Positions 24,698-36,501 of a stretch of 64,000 bases of DNA are shown here, in pieces (position 1 is the stretch's first letter; each line of letters opens with the position of its first letter). This DNA comes from Neelides folsomi (taxonomy: Eukaryota; Arthropoda; Collembola; Neelipleona; Neelidae): contig JAQGBZ010000014.1 in the NCBI GenBank assembly GCA_034687125.1, positions 186,001-250,000 on the forward strand, written 5' to 3'. Both the position numbers and the translations under genes were made by a program. The notes beneath the pieces were generated by a model. It saw only the letters and a list, made by a program, of their open reading frames with translations. It did not search any database and had not been told where the DNA came from.

Positions 24698-27600
24698 ATG
24701 ACTGACCCACGTAAGTCTCTCTTTCTCGTCTTCTTCCTCTTCTTCTCCACCCACTCACTTTCTTCATGTTTGCAGAGGCCGACCCTTCCCCTCCGCCTGG
24801 AGAATCGCCACCGACGCCGACCCCACCCTGGGTCAAATGGCAGCGGGGCCTTGATTCCCTCCTTGACGATGAGACGGGTAAAGAATTTAAAAAGAATCGA
24901 AGCTTCTCATTTCCTACTTTGTTAAAATGTATAATAATAATGTTTTATTTTAATGTTTCAGGCTCAGAACTTTTTGAAGAATATTTATCACAAGAAGGAT
25001 GTGCTCAGCAATTGAACTTTTTCTATGCTTGCGAAGGTCTCAAGACTACAGGTAACTTCATTGAAATCGACATATTGTGCTTTATTCGATTATTTAGAGT
25101 TGGATTGTATTTGTAGCTGTAGTTGTATCAATAATTTTTATGTTTTAAAGTACTCTAATTTGCGACATTTTGTGTTATTTACAGATCAAGAGGATCCGAA
25201 GATTCCACAAATAATCCGTACCATATTTAGGCATTTCATACAGAATCATAACTTATTAGGAGTCAGAGATGAAACGAAGAAAGAAATTATTCGGAACAAG
25301 CTTACTCCGAATATCTTTATTTTTAACCAAGCTCAGTCAGAAGTTAAAACTCATATGAACGATCATTTATACCCAAATTTCCTCAAGTCTGAACTATACA
25401 TCAATACAATTTCTAATGAGAGCTTCGAAGAGACCAAGAAGAAGGAGGTTGCCCAGGAAGAAGACAAATCGCCTGAATTCTTCAAGCCAACTTTCCTCGA
25501 AAATATCCCGGAAGAAGTAGTCGTGAGTCGGTTTAAATCCTCCAAGGCCTTGCTCACCAAGGAGAACTTGATGATGACCGAGGCTGCACGGACGAGAGAA
25601 CTCCAACAGTTGAGAAGACTAAAGAAAACTGAAGCAAGGTAAGAATTTTATTCCATTCGACCTTAGCTCAATTGTCGACGGTTTGTTCTAAATCAATATT
25701 TAAATATTACAAACATATTTGAATTAATTTTTACTAGTTTTTCCAGTATGGCAAAAATTGCGAGCCCCTATCATGCCCATGCGAGCTACAATTCCTATAA
25801 CCCCGTTTCGAGACAAGACTCTGAGATTCAAAGCTTAAGTTCAGGTGCCATGACAGAAGACTTGGAGAGGTGAAGACCCTTTGATTTTTGACTAATTAAT
25901 ACATTGTTAAGACCATTAGCTTTTGAGGCTTAATTCAATAAATTTTTTTAATAAAATTCTCAATTTTATCTTTTGTTACAGAGAGAAAAAGAAAAGACAT
26001 AGCAGATTAAAGGCTATCTGTTATGATAGTAAGGTCAATCCAAACGACAATTTAGCACCAATTACAATACACAAGATGAATAGCAGTACTAATAATGTAA
26101 GACAATTTTCATATTTACACAATAATATTAAATGAGATTAGTATAATATTGGTATTACCTTATTGTAGAGTTCTTAAATTGATTTTCTAATAAATTGATT
26201 GATTGATTTGCAGTTAAGTCCTCAAGCATTCGCTAAACTACTTTGCGATAAACTTCTCGAACTTCAACAAAATTTGCAGAAAGAAGCGCAGTTACAAAGT
26301 AGCAACATTCACAAACCTAATGTTAATCCTAAAGAGATTGCTGAGGCTCTTAATAAATTGCAAATGTCTGAAGAAATGACTCAACCTGACGATATTCTTG
26401 GTATAATTCCATTTAAATATACGTATTTATATAAAATACCTTTGTTATTTAATTAATTTAATGTATGAAATATTAGTAACTTATTTGTTAGATATGAAAT
26501 GTAGTAATGAACTTTTTTATATTTTCCTACAGATAACCATATGAGTAGAGTATTTACTGATGTGGTACCTCACATAAGGTCACCCCGTTCTCCGTCCAAT
26601 AGGTTGAGCAAGAAAATTCCCCTGGCTTTCAATAAGAAGAAAGAAAAGGTGAATTAAAATATCCAATATTTTTAATAATATTAATTCATAATTGATTGGT
26701 ATTAGAACAGAGTTTCTAACAAATCACAACTTATAATATTATTTTTTTAATTTTCAGGATCAAATCTCTCATTTTTCCGTTGATAGTGGAAATTTTCACG
26801 ACTTTAAGTATAAAAGTCTTGATAGGCTTGAAAGAACGGAAGGTAACAAAATTAAATATAATTAGTTAATAAGTTTATTACTCAATTTATCAATAGAGTT
26901 TATAAAAAAGAGATGCATTTTTAACATCATCAATTATGACCTTTTTCAGCTGTGAAAGTGAACGGTAAAAAGAAATGGTCACAAGATCCTGCAATGGATT
27001 CAGGAGTATCAGTTCTTTCTGGTGCTACGGCTCCTCATCACCCTTTCCCGGACCATTCCCACGACTGGTAATTTTATAATAATTCGGAACATTTAATCTT
27101 CTATCTAATCCTCTTCTCGTATGGTAGCAGGGTTCAACATTGGTTAGATCATAGTGGAAGTGAGGAAAAAACGAAAACGAGTCCTTCTTTTCAAAGGCAC
27201 GAAACAAAATTTGTCTTTTATCTATTTGTATCAATTCGGATCTTCCTTTTTCTTATGCTTTGTTGTTGCTTTTCTAATTAGAAATGCTCAATTTAAAAAA
27301 ACATGTTTTGATATTTATTTAATTTGAATGAATAGGAGGCAGAAGAAGCCAAGCCAAATGCCACCCCCGGATGATAATGCCAGAAGGAAAAAGTTTGCCA
27401 TTGAAGTTTACGTTCAATACCCTGGCCAAGATCTTCCCTATAACTTCAAGATGCACGGACCTTCGAAATACTTAACTCTCGCCCAATTCAAAGAACAACT
27501 GCCGAAAAGAGGAAATTATCGCTATTTTTTTAAACGCGACAATTCAGCTATTGGCTCATGTACACTTTCAGAAATTATTGAGGACTTTCACGTAAGCCGA

Positions 27601-27808
27601 CAATAAATACTAATTATAAATAATATTTTATATATACATTCGAGTACAATTTAAGATTATAGAGTTAAATAACTTATGAATTTTATTATTATATTCAATG
27701 CCACAACTAACAGTATAATTTTATATTAATTTTACTCAGGTTGTTCCTCAAGATGGTGGAAAGATAATCGCTACACTTGAGAATTCAACGGAAAAGGGCG
27801 AAAAGTGA
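24698..27808 (+). CDS. Axin: Axin, scaffold of the beta-catenin destruction complex
   Basis: Twelve exons: 24698-24710, 24776-24877, 24962-25051, 25185-25638, 25747-25869, 25982-26096, 26214-26400, 26533-26648, 26758-26842, 26950-27067, 27336-27591, 27740-27808. All phases match and the total is 575 residues (vertebrate Axin1 is about 860). The RGS domain (about 20-140) binds APC and contains WVKWQRGLDSLLDD, LSQEGC and YPNFLKSELY. A DSEIQSLSS motif follows near residue 250. The GSK3-binding helix is near 300-325 (SPQAFAKLLCDKLLELQ). The beta-catenin-binding segment begins near 360 (DDILDNHMSRVF). The DIX polymerisation domain is about 485-566 (LTLAQFKEQLPKRGNYRYFF). The tankyrase-binding N-terminal motif known from other Axins is not seen intact; only PPPGES resembles it. 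An in-frame TAG just upstream supports the chosen start. AATAAA follows the stop directly (27809-27814). Confidence 0.95.
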
Positions 27809-27853
27809 AATAAATATTTTTATTCAATTTTTCAAAAATGTGCTTTATTCACA

Positions 27854-28777
27854 TTATTTACGGGCTGGTCCAGTTTGCTGTCCAGGTCGTCCTTGATCCT
27901 GATTTCATAAAAAAAACATCGTGAACATTTGATAATAAATATAAATCATCATATTATTTATTAAAGATTAGATTAAAATGATTATTTATTCCTTGAGGTA
28001 TCAATATTGTTCGCAAACTGCTGGCAAAGTTATTTTTTAAAAAAATCTATAATGCATATCAGTTCTATATTGTTAGTTAAGTAATTTGAAACAGTTGATG
28101 AAAGGTTCTTACGTTTCTGGGGAATCTTGGTGGAGGAGTCCGGATACGACGATCCGCTTTGCTCCTGTTCCTCACTACTTTCGAGTGAATGGCGCAACTT
28201 ACACAATAATGCAATTTAGCATAGAGTTTCGGGAGTTGGTAGGCAGTGTAGACGGACGCTTCGGTGATATCCCGAACAGCCGCAGCCTCGACGATGTTCC
28301 TGATCACGAACTTCTTGATAGCCTATTTAAAACACAATATAATATGAATAAATGAGTTAAAATAATAATGTTATGACCAAATAATAATTAACTTAATGAA
28401 AATTTTTGGATGAACATGTAATAAAACAAATGGGATTAATAAAATTGAAGTTAAAGTAGGTAAGCATTATCAAAAAGTAGAATAAAAACAGAGTAATAGG
28501 CTGTATTCCGCTGTATGGGGCTGTTTTTCATCCTTTTAAAATACTTATCTTTTTAGAATATGGAATTTTTAACCAAATTACTTAATTACAAAGATTAACT
28601 AAATTGATATTTTAATTGTCATACCTTGTCCTTTGGAACACACCGAGCGCAGTTAGTGCAACGGACCGGCTTCACGTGTCCTCTTCCGTGCTTAGATCTC
28701 CCATTATTACGCCTCTTCGCCGTCTGTCACGAAACATTATATTAAATGATTGTTAATTATAAACTGTATTTTACCAT
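27854..28777 (-). CDS. RpS26: 40S ribosomal protein S26 (eS26)
   Basis: Four exons (28777-28775, 28723-28625, 28322-28113, 27898-27854) encode 118 residues. The first exon contributes only the ATG, followed at once by a GTAAAA donor. The second starts [20 protein letters not shown]. The zinc ligands Cys23, Cys26, Cys74 and Cys77 are present ([17 protein letters not shown]), and [15 protein letters not shown] is intact. eS26 sits at the mRNA exit channel of the small subunit. The C-terminus is short and Gly/Gln/Pro-rich. A minus-strand AATAAA at 27849-27844 lies 5 bp past the stop, and the Axin stop is only 45 bp away, so the two 3' ends overlap. Confidence 0.96.
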
Positions 28778-28843
28778 TTTTGATAAAAGGAAGTCCTTTA
28801 TCCGCTAATTGTAGTTGGAAACACAAAAATCTGTAGAAGAAAG
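28778..28843 (-). promoter_or_regulatory. RpS26 5'UTR with TOP-like start
   Basis: Reading the minus strand, CTTTCTTC begins at 28843, a 5' terminal oligopyrimidine tract as found in ribosomal-protein mRNAs. That gives a 66-nt 5'UTR. The exact start is inferred. Confidence 0.45.
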
Positions 28844-29414
28844 TGTAGCGCGAGGCAAAGATGGCGATTCCTCGAGGGAAACTTCAACAAGCTCTAGAAA
28901 TAGTGTAAGCTATTTGAAAAATTCTCAGTTCCCCCAAAATATTATTTTTCGCATAAAATCACTTCAATCTCTTCAAAGAGGAATATAAAGAATACCTATG
29001 AAACATGTAACTGATGAAATGAACTGATGAATGCATGTTTTATTAATTTTAAGTATACATACCTTAAGCACAAACAAAAGTAACTTAAAGGTAGTTAATG
29101 TTAGATGGATTTAAAATAGTTAAACAAATTAAAATGAGAATGAGAAAGGAAATGTAATATGAAAGTTGAGATGCAAATTAAAAATATTGAATTTTTAAAC
29201 CCTATCAGTTCATTTATTTTCCATCAATAAAAATATCCTTCGAGTCAATCAAATAATTTCAATGTTTTTAATATACATACCATGCGTAGTGACTTAATTT
29301 CATTTACTATTTACTAAATAAGTTTGTAACGACCATTTCACTTAAAAGTGTAAGTATTAAAAACAGTTCTGTGAGTCGATTTCAAGTTTACACGTCGTCA
29401 TCATAGCGTATAAA
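28844..29414. other. Spacer between RpS26 and COX10
   Basis: AT-rich. It holds the RpS26 upstream promoter and the COX10 3' flank. A 15-codon ORF near 28860 (+) ends at once and is not convincing. Confidence 0.5.
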
Positions 29415-31200
29415 TTATTCTATCCCGTATTTACGACTAATAATCATTAGAGTTATTATGACTGGTAAATGAATCAGCGTGTATCTAAAAAGTTTTCTTG
29501 AGCTCGCACTATCCGCATTTTTGTAAAAATTCCAAGCTAAAAACAAATATATAACATGAATAATAATTATATATGAAAAATATATAGTAGCATTGTAAAT
29601 TTTCTATTTTTACTTACACAAATAAATGAGGTAGATGTTAAAGGGCAGAGAATCAATTACAAAGGTCCAAGAAGTAACGTCAAAAACTGCTGCAGAAGCT
29701 GAGATAAGAGAAAGAGCCACGCTGTATCGTAGAGCAGTTCTTTTACACAATTCTAAAGATTTATAAAACCATCTCATAAGGTAAACTGTCACTTTAACTT
29801 AACGTTTAAGAAAAATTCGTATATTTAATTTATACCTGGATTCTCGACCGACATCATTTTATATCCGGCTTTTTGATAGTCCCTTTTTAAATTCCAACTT
29901 AAAGCATTGAAATGAGCAAATTGCCATGCGAAGAGAATTCCACCGAGAACGTATGCTCCCGGACCAAAATTACCGACAGAGGCAGTATATCCCATCACTG
30001 GTGGAATTGCTCCAACTAAATTATAACATAATATTATTTACATAATCACATTATGATTACAATTAATTTGGAATACATAGATTATTTTCGAAAATTACCT
30101 ATTGAACCAACCCATGTGTTAGCAATACTGATTCTCTTCATAGGTGTGTAAACGGAAGTGTAAAGGATAAGATTTGAAACTCCTAAAATGGCAGTGAGCG
30201 TATTACATCCAAAATATAAAAGTGATGCACCACTAACAGCACAAACGCTTGCAAAGGCAATCACATGTTCTTGACTAAAAGTGAACATTTTAATTCAATT
30301 AAAAACCTACAATATACCTACTTAATTAATTATTTTCGGTTTTCGTTATAAATATTTTCATTTTTAAATATAGATAATATTTAAATACCTTAACAGTTTC
30401 TTGACTAAAACTCTGTTTCTTGTCCTATCCATCTGCGAATCGTAGCTTATTTCTATTAATTGATTAATTGTATTCGCTGACGCTGAAGTTAAAATGGTGC
30501 CCATCGAGAGTAAAGCGAATGTTGATAATTCAAAGGGCAACGGAGCCATCGCATACCCTGCCATAGCTGTAACAGCTACTAGGCCTGAAAAATTTAAAGA
30601 ATAAAACATTTAAAAATGTTTTAGATATGAATATTTTATTTATTTTACGAAATAATTTGCATACAGGTTTAATAAGTGGTTAAATTTTATAATAATTATA
30701 ACCTGTCAATCTTGCTTTTGAAAGCGAAAGATAGTAATTTGGTATTTTCTTGGCTGAATAAACTTCAGGCAGTTCATCGATAGGTACATTTGCATTTACA
30801 TCCAACAATTTTAGCTTCCTTTGTTCTTCAAATAAATTCTCCTCTTCTGCAGTTAAAGGTGGTAATTTTGGGATAAATAAAAATGGCTTTTCTTCTAGGG
30901 GAAATTTATTGGGACCTTCACGAATTTCATCGTGATTGGAGATTTTATGGGAGATTGCCGAAGCTTGTGATGTTTTGATTTCATTTAGCGGAGTTAGCTT
31001 AGGCTTCTTTAGCTTGATCTAAATAATAAAAGACAAATAAATAAAACATACCTATATTACGTACTCCGATTATAATTAATTAATATAATTAAATAATAAT
31101 ATATTTGAATTAAAGTTCAAAGGTACACATGAGGTATTACCTTTGAAGTAAACGGCCGAGAAAAGTTTTTTAGACAAAGTTGACACGATAGTCTGATCAT
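29415..31200 (-). CDS. COX10: Protoheme IX farnesyltransferase, mitochondrial (COX10)
   Basis: Seven exons (31200-31141, 31018-30703, 30584-30389, 30274-30099, 30015-29836, 29785-29618, 29536-29415) give 405 residues (human: 443). COX10 adds the farnesyl group to heme b to make heme O, the first step towards heme A of cytochrome oxidase, in the inner mitochondrial membrane. The N-terminus ([20 protein letters not shown]) looks like a mitochondrial presequence, followed by a divergent hydrophilic stretch. The UbiA-family domain has [20 protein letters not shown] (residues 162-181, prenyl-diphosphate/Mg site) and the second motif [12 protein letters not shown]. Also conserved are [15 protein letters not shown] and the final FY.NAD.ASSRKLF. 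Several hydrophobic helices are evident. The C-terminal exon was found by phase and homology. Confidence 0.94.
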
Positions 31201-31727
31201 GTTTTAATATTAAAATTAAATATAATCTACAACCTTCCATAGGATATTTTATACATTGTTTAACTTTGATTAGTATATAATTTGTGATTTAACAATAATG
31301 ATAATGATTTTTAAAATAAAGAGATCTTGATAATTGAAAATGCCGATAGAAGTTGTATTGGATAAGACTTGTTTAATATTTAATATATTTGTGCTATTAT
31401 AAGATAATTATTCTGCAATATCGATTGAATATATGTGAGATTTACAATTATACAAGTAAAACTATTAATTACAATTACAAACGATTATTAAATAATAATA
31501 AATTGAATTTTAGGAAAATCCGAACAATGTTGAACTTTGAAAGTAATCCGCGTTTCTCCAATTGGACTTTCCTGAGAGTTTGCTGTCTATCTTCCAAAAC
31601 TCAAACCGGGAACTGCGAGAAAATATTACTAACTTGGAAGAAGAAAATTACTAAATCCTTTCTCTAACAATTAACCAATATTAAACGCATTTTTACACTT
31701 ATATCATGATCTTAAGGATTCATTAAA
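31201..31727. promoter_or_regulatory. Divergent promoter region, COX10 / M3 peptidase relative
   Basis: 527 bp between two divergent start codons, both for predicted mitochondrial proteins. AT-rich; no specific motif identified. Confidence 0.45.
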
Positions 31728-34700
31728 ATGTCGAGGATTTTAAAATTTAGAAATGTGTTAAAATTAAGTTCATTTAATAAGAGATCATTGTCATCTTTCG
31801 GTTATTATGTTTTGTAAGTAATTTCTTACCTGATGGGGTCTTACATAAAAAATATAATCACATATTTAATTTGTATCCTAATTGATTGATTTTATTAAAT
31901 GTTTAGATTTCCAGAAGTTCCACCTCATGACAATGAATCTAATCAATTATTTTCCGTGTCGAGTATTCCCGACTTTGGGAGACTTACCCATCGAAATTGC
32001 CTGTTTGCAGTTGGGAAATGTTCAATGGACATCGAAACTGGTGTTTGGAGTTTAGAAGATAATCTTAAAAGTAATGACTATTTTTAGATAATAAATTAAT
32101 AATTACCAAATGCATAATATTTATATACTTTTCTGATATACTGGTGCGATAAGATTGTTTTACAGGTTTACTAAAATTGATTTGTTAACAAATTTTGTTT
32201 CAGGTTCAACAGCGGAAAAGAGTTTTGAAGAAGTTTTTGGACGTTTGGAAGATTTAGGCGCTCCTTTTTTATACTCTTGGAGTTGTACCAAAATTTTGTA
32301 TTTCATTAGGAATGATTTAATTTCTAAATCTAATTATGAAGAAATCTCTGAACGAGCCAGGAATTCTAGAAGTCGATATTTCCATTCTCTTCCAATTTAT
32401 TTTGCTTGCAAGGTTTGTATTATTTTTCATATTCATTAAATATACTTCTCATTATTATTTCTCATGATTTAATATGAACAATTAGAAAAAATTAAGAAAA
32501 AAATTTATAAAAGCAAAATTTTATATTTGATAAGGAATTTGATCAAGAAAAGGGGAAAACTCTTCTTCAAAAAAGATTGCTTAAGAAGTTTTTACTTGAA
32601 GGGAAACTCAGCGGAATTGAACTACAAGGTTCGAAGAAATCAGAATATGAAAGCACACTAAGAAAATTGAATGAAAATCGACTCAAGTTTCGAAAAAATG
32701 TGAAAACATCAACAGAGAAGTTTCGACATTTGATTGTTGATCCGAAGCATGTTGGAGAAATGTCATCAGACGGCCTCCTTCGATTTTCGCGAGACAAGTT
32801 AGTTTCTTCTAAAAAATAATTAAATTCATCATATAAAATTGTTTCTTAAACATGTAGTAGCTACTCTTATACCATTCACAGTTTAGGTCATTTTGTAATA
32901 TCAACAATTTTTGTTTGATTTTAGGTCTCAACCTCATAAGGGACCCTGGATTGTAACACTTCAGAAAGATATTTATAACAATTTTTTGGAATATTGCCCA
33001 GAAAGGGCCCTTAGATGGAATGCATGGACTGCTTATAATAGCAGATCATCTGGCGAACATGAAAAACACACAAGCAATAGTTTAGTTATAGAAGAAATAA
33101 GAGAGAATAGGTAAATTATCAATAATTATAATTCGATTATTTTCTAATTTTATTTAAAAGCTTAGTTGTTCACATTTAAATCACAGTTGAAATTACACTT
33201 AAAACAAATCATCATAATTAATTTTAGACGAGCTCAAGCACAGCTTTTAGGTTTTCAAAATTATGTCGAATTATCAATGGAGACGAAGATGGCTGGAGTT
33301 GAAAATATCAAATCCATGCTTTCAACTTTACTAAATGAAGGTTTTAATTGAACATTTGATTCATAATTACTCAATGTTTGAATACTCATTTGTTCTTACA
33401 TTGTTTTAAGCCCCAATATTAAGTGCTTTAAATACTTTATAAACAGAATAGATAAACTATAGTTAATTAATTTGAATTATTTAGCTTTAGAACGTCAAAA
33501 TTCTGATTATAACGAACTGTCAGAATTTGCCGCATCCAGGGGCTTCGAATCACACCTTCGTCCTTGGGATATTCATTTTTGGAGAAGGAGATTCAGAAGA
33601 TCATTTTACAAGTAAGTAGTAAATTGAGTTATCTCTTGACCTACATTCATTGTTCATTCCAAATATTGTTATCCATGCAGAATGGCATTAAGGCAATTGA
33701 ATGCTAATTGACTAATAATTTATTTCAGTGTCGATGAGCAAATAATTAAAGAGTACTTTCCGCTTCAAAAAGTCCTGGAAAATTTGTTTACACTTTTCAA
33801 CAATTACTTCAACATTGAAATTACTCCGGTCAAGAGGGAAGAGTGGAACAAGGGAGTCAAGTTATATAAAGTTTCTGAAAATGGGGCCGAATTAGGGCAT
33901 TTCTACTTCGACCCTTTTAAAAGGTCTCTAACTAATTCGTTTAGTTTCAAAATTAAATTGCGCACATCCGCCCCTTCATTTAACGTTATTTATTAACTCA
34001 ATCGACCCAACCTTCTTTCCTAGCTATTTACCAAAAGTATCAATATTGTTGATGTTGGCATCATCTTCATTTTATAACATTGCTTGTGCTTTAACATGTA
34101 TCTAAAATTTACAGTTTATTCAAACATAGCATCAAATATGTAATTGTAAACATCAGGCATCATTGGCTCAGGGATTTAATTCGATGTTTGTTTTATTGAC
34201 CCATTTGGGCATAGGGATGGGAAGGTGGAAGAGGGGAACTTTACATTCTCTTTGAGGAACCGGTGCGATCGGTTGGGGTTGAAACCCTTGTCATATTTAT
34301 TCTTTAACTTTGACCCTCCACCAGTGGGGCGGGATTCACTGCTCAAATACGACGAGCTGATGATCGTCTTTGAAAAGGTATTTGCGAGATGAACATTTAC
34401 ATTTCAAAGAGTTTACTCAAGGCAAATATTTCTAGTTTGGAACTCTGCTTCAACAAATTCTGACGAAAGTTCCGTACACGGAGCTCTCCGGCACGACGAA
34501 CATTGAATGGGATGCTGTGGGGGTTCCTTCCAACTTCCTCTGCTTATGGTAACATATTCTTACTTACATTAATGTTAATTTATATTGAAGTTATATGGTA
34601 TTCTATCTGTAGCTATTATGTAATCCTTATAAAATACGATTATATGCATTTATACATAAATTATATTATGAATGGAGTTCATATTTATGAAGAAGAATTT

Positions 34701-35754
34701 TACAGAGTTACAGACTTCTATTTTATTCTGCTTCAAAGATTCACATTTTGATTTTATATATGACTTTCGAATTAGGCTCGGGAACCGTGAGATAGTCAAA
34801 GAAATTTCATCGCACGAGAAGACCGGGGACAAAATTCCTGACAAATTACTTTCTGACCTCCTTGGGTCTCGGAAACACTTTGCAGCCTTCGATCTCTGTC
34901 ACCAGCTCTACCTCTCAGCCCTCGACATTGAGATTTATGAAAAGTGATGAGATTTTAATGCACTCTTAACTATATTAAATTTATTCATATATTAAGCTAC
35001 AAATTTTAATAAACCTTATAAAACTTTTAATAAACTTGGTACGCAACAGATATTTATATAAGTATGTATATTAGTAGTACGAGTATTCTTATATATATTT
35101 AATAATATTCCAAAATTTGTAGGTATAAAAGGTAGTGGTATACAAGTTTATTTATGGTCCAATGGAGATTGAAAATTGGAGTTAATATAGAATGAAGAAT
35201 GGAATTGAAATGGAATGTTTAATAATGATTTTAATAAACTCACTCACAATGTATTGTTCACTCAATCCTAGGAATGATTTTTGGGGAGAGACGATGAAGC
35301 GGCTTTATCCCGTTTACTCCCCCTTCCAAGCCCTTGATCGCCAGGACTCCCACATTTGCTCTTTCACGGAGATCTTTAGCGGGGATTATGCAGGAGCTTA
35401 TTACTCAATTCTCTGGTCAAAACTCTTAGCTGCGGATGTGTATAGAGGATTTCTTGAAGCGAATGATCTTCGAACTGCTGGGTTAAGGTATTATTACTCG
35501 TATCATTTCCTTGATTAGAACATAACCATTTTGGTATTATTTTAGATATCTCCCAGTAGCTTGTTAATGTTTTGTCCAATTTATTTAGATTTCGAGAGAG
35601 TTTTCTTGAAATGGGAGGAGGACGGCATCCAAGCGAAGTGTTTCGCCTCTTCCGCGGCCGAGATCCTTCACCAAATGCCTTTCTATGGAGTCTCGGGCTA
35701 AAGAAACTTCCCAAAATTGAATCCCAGCTCCTGGAGCAAGAGGGGAAAGTTTAA
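31728..35754 (+). CDS. Mitochondrial M3-family (oligopeptidase A type) peptidase relative lacking the zinc site
   Basis: Thirteen exons: 31728-31813, 31907-32070, 32204-32412, 32535-32797, 32925-33110, 33228-33340, 33485-33611, 33729-33923, 34215-34377, 34436-34548, 34776-34943, 35272-35487, 35589-35754. They give 722 residues, the length of OpdA-type enzymes plus a presequence. The first 24 residues (MSRILKFRNVLKLSSFNKRS...) are basic with no acids, as in mitochondrial targeting. OpdA landmarks are kept: RPWDIHFWRRRF, FYFDPFKR, SGTTNIEWDAV, GDYAGAYYSILWSKLLAADV, MGGGRHPSEVF and FRGRDPSPNAF. The zinc motif HEFGH is replaced by EKFGT (residues 501-505, across an intron), and the third zinc ligand, Glu in WDAVELPSQ, is Gly531. 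All four key residues are therefore gone in an otherwise complete frame. AATAAA at 35762-35767. Confidence 0.9.
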
Positions 35755-36501
35755 TTAAGACAATAAAGAAGTTTGAAAATTAGTGAAGAAGCTTTATTTT
35801 CAACTTGGCAAGTTTATTATGGAATAACTTTATATTTACTATGGCTTTATAATTATTTAACTATAAAATTTCCGTATTATGAAGGTTTAATTACTTTGAA
35901 TTCAAATTCCATATATGATAGTTGTATTTATTACAATTTAATATTTTACACTTTATAATTACACTTATTACAATTGATTCATTATTAATTAATTTATACA
36001 ATTCACGAGTTAATAATCGGAGTTTACTTAAACGAGAACTTATGCCTATGAGTTGTGCAATCTGTTAATTGCATTCATTATGATTATGAAAGTAATTAAG
36101 TAATACATTCGATTCATGATTGAAACACAAGAGCGTATTGAATGTATTACTTTACCACCAATTTGGAAATTTTCGTCCAGTTCAATCTTCTTGGTATGGT
36201 ATGTTTTTGGTATGTTCTTTACACGGCTTTGGATTACGAAGATTTGGATTTAATTAATTAATTTACAGAGAACTGTTTGGTTCTTCTCATTCCGCACGTC
36301 TTGGTGAATTACAAATTTATTTTCACCTTCCACAAACTTTACATAAAATTGGAACATTACATATTTATGTAGTTGAGGATTTCGTATAAGGGCCAATTTC
36401 TCTGTTTCCTCTCCGGTCCGTGTGGAATAAAATTGGCGACATTTTCCAGGGTGGTCCCCTATATCATTGTTTGCCCGCGTACCCTTTTCCTTTCCATTGA
36501 T
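35755..36501. other. Convergent spacer
   Basis: 3' flanks of the M3 peptidase relative (+) and the Ras-like gene (-). No further gene seen. Confidence 0.6.

Noticed and set aside
28850-28905. Plus-strand start-like sequence beginning MAIPRGKLQQ upstream of RpS26
   Set aside because: Stops after 15 codons, with no partner exon found.
35376-35714. 112-codon minus-strand ORF
   Set aside because: Antisense of the last exons of the M3 peptidase relative.
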